Shown piece after piece: positions 5,108 through 5,680 of a stretch of DNA of 5,680 bases. Below the pieces are notes generated by a model, which was not told the DNA's origin, did not search any database, and saw only the letters and a program-made list of their open reading frames with translations. A program made the translations under genes and the position numbers. Within the stretch, counting starts at the first letter, position 1. Each line of letters starts with the position of its first letter. Source of the DNA: Bdellovibrionales bacterium (GTDB lineage: Bacteria > Bdellovibrionota > Bdellovibrionia > Bdellovibrionales > JAMPXM01). The stretch lies in the NCBI GenBank assembly GCA_005792225.1, contig SXSP01000504.1, positions 1-5,680 on the forward strand, in the 5' to 3' direction.

Positions 5108-5680
5108 ACTTTGCGGTGACCGCCTCGACGTACCTTGCGCTGAACGGCGCCGTGATCGTCGGGTACATCGCGAGCACGTTGGTCAGTCGTTTGATCAAGG
5201 TTAGGGCAAAAGACGAACTCTCGCTCGCTTACCTGGTGCTTCGCGGTCTGCTGTTTGTGACGATGGTCATGCCGTGTTTGCCGCAAACCTCCGCCTTTGA
5301 GCCGATCGTGAAAGTTTGGTCGGCGCCGTCGCCGCGATCCTTCGATCGTATTCATTCTGGATCGCGCGGCACAATTGAACTTCCACGCGTTGCAAGTTCG
5401 CTCGATGCGGGGTCGACGATCTCGGCTTCGGCGCTCGCCTTCGTTCTGCTCATTTCGATTGGATGCGGCCTGTTTGTCAGAGACCTCATTCGCTTGCGGC
5501 GAATCGTGAAAGGCTCCCACCGCATTCGACATCTTGGTGGAGTCAGGATTCTCGTGCATGACCGAATCGCTATTCCGTTTTCTTTTGCGTTTTTCAAATG
5601 GGCCTACGTGATCATTCCGACGAGAATGATCGCAGTGCGATCCAATTATCAGATCGCCCTCCATCACGAAATTCAGCATC
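5104..5680 (+). CDS. blaR1: BlaR1/MecR1-type M56 membrane metalloprotease (3' partial)
   Basis: The ATG at 5104 overlaps the repressor's TGA (ATGA), with GGAG at 5094-5097 6 nt upstream, so the two are probably translationally coupled. 192 codons are visible before the window ends. Hydrophobic segments lie at about residues 9-28, 40-57 and 108-126. The stretch IPFSFAFFKWAYVIIPTRM (157-175) corresponds to the family's conserved segment before the active site. HEIQH at 188-192 (nt 5665-5679) is the HEXXH zinc-protease motif and is the last thing in the window. In known members a C-terminal periplasmic sensor detects beta-lactam and triggers this cytoplasm-facing protease, which leads to loss of the repressor. 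Here the remaining protease part and any sensor domain lie outside, so the ligand cannot be named; many M56 proteins lack a penicillin-binding sensor. Confidence 0.87.
   Translation, partial: MNFAVTASTYLALNGAVIVGYIASTLVSRLIKVRAKDELSLAYLVLRGLLFVTMVMPCLPQTSAFEPIVKVWSAPSPRSFDRIHSGSRGTIELPRVASSLDAGSTISASALAFVLLISIGCGLFVRDLIRLRRIVKGSHRIRHLGGVRILVHDRIAIPFSFAFFKWAYVIIPTRMIAVRSNYQIALHHEIQH

Noticed and set aside
5086..5679. Antisense open frame over the M56 protease gene
   Set aside because: The + strand frame shows membrane helices, ATGA coupling and HEXXH, whereas the antisense product is Arg/His/Asp-rich and featureless.

Overview
The window is a gene-dense stretch of a bacterial chromosome. All five recognisable genes lie on the + strand with short gaps or overlaps. 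By eye the G+C content is in the mid-50s percent (not computed). The organism is very probably a Gram-negative (diderm): it has an OmpA-like, peptidoglycan-binding type domain next to a MotA/TolQ/ExbB-type proton-channel subunit. A deltaproteobacterial-type lineage such as Bdellovibrionota or Myxococcota is only a guess from gene style and codon use. I saw no tRNA, rRNA, CRISPR array, insertion sequence, origin or attachment site, and no gene-free stretch over 300 bases.

Block 1 (1-4624) looks like one operon of three genes. The first, cut off at its 5' end, has a very long alpha-helical coiled coil ending in an OmpA/MotB-like domain. After 25 nt comes a 317-aa three-helix MotA/TolQ/ExbB-type channel subunit. 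After 17 nt more comes a 712-aa protein with an N-terminal FHA (phosphothreonine-binding) domain, a ~350-residue coiled coil with a clear 11-residue period, one membrane helix and a C-terminal domain of unknown type. Together these suggest an ion-driven, envelope-spanning machine of the general MotAB / TolQR / ZorAB type, with an unusual third subunit that could couple it to Ser/Thr phosphorylation in the cytoplasm. This is the most interesting part of the window. I cannot assign it to a named system.

Block 2 (4625-5680) is separated by an 81-nt intergenic region with two tandem 18-bp palindromes over a plausible promoter. It holds a BlaI/MecI-type repressor and, overlapping it by 4 nt, the start of a BlaR1/MecR1-type M56 metalloprotease-sensor. 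The window ends exactly after the protease's HEXXH zinc motif. This is a classic autoregulated repressor/sensor pair; no beta-lactamase or other target gene is visible.

The two blocks may be neighbours by chance. Both concern the cell envelope, so a functional link is possible but unproven.
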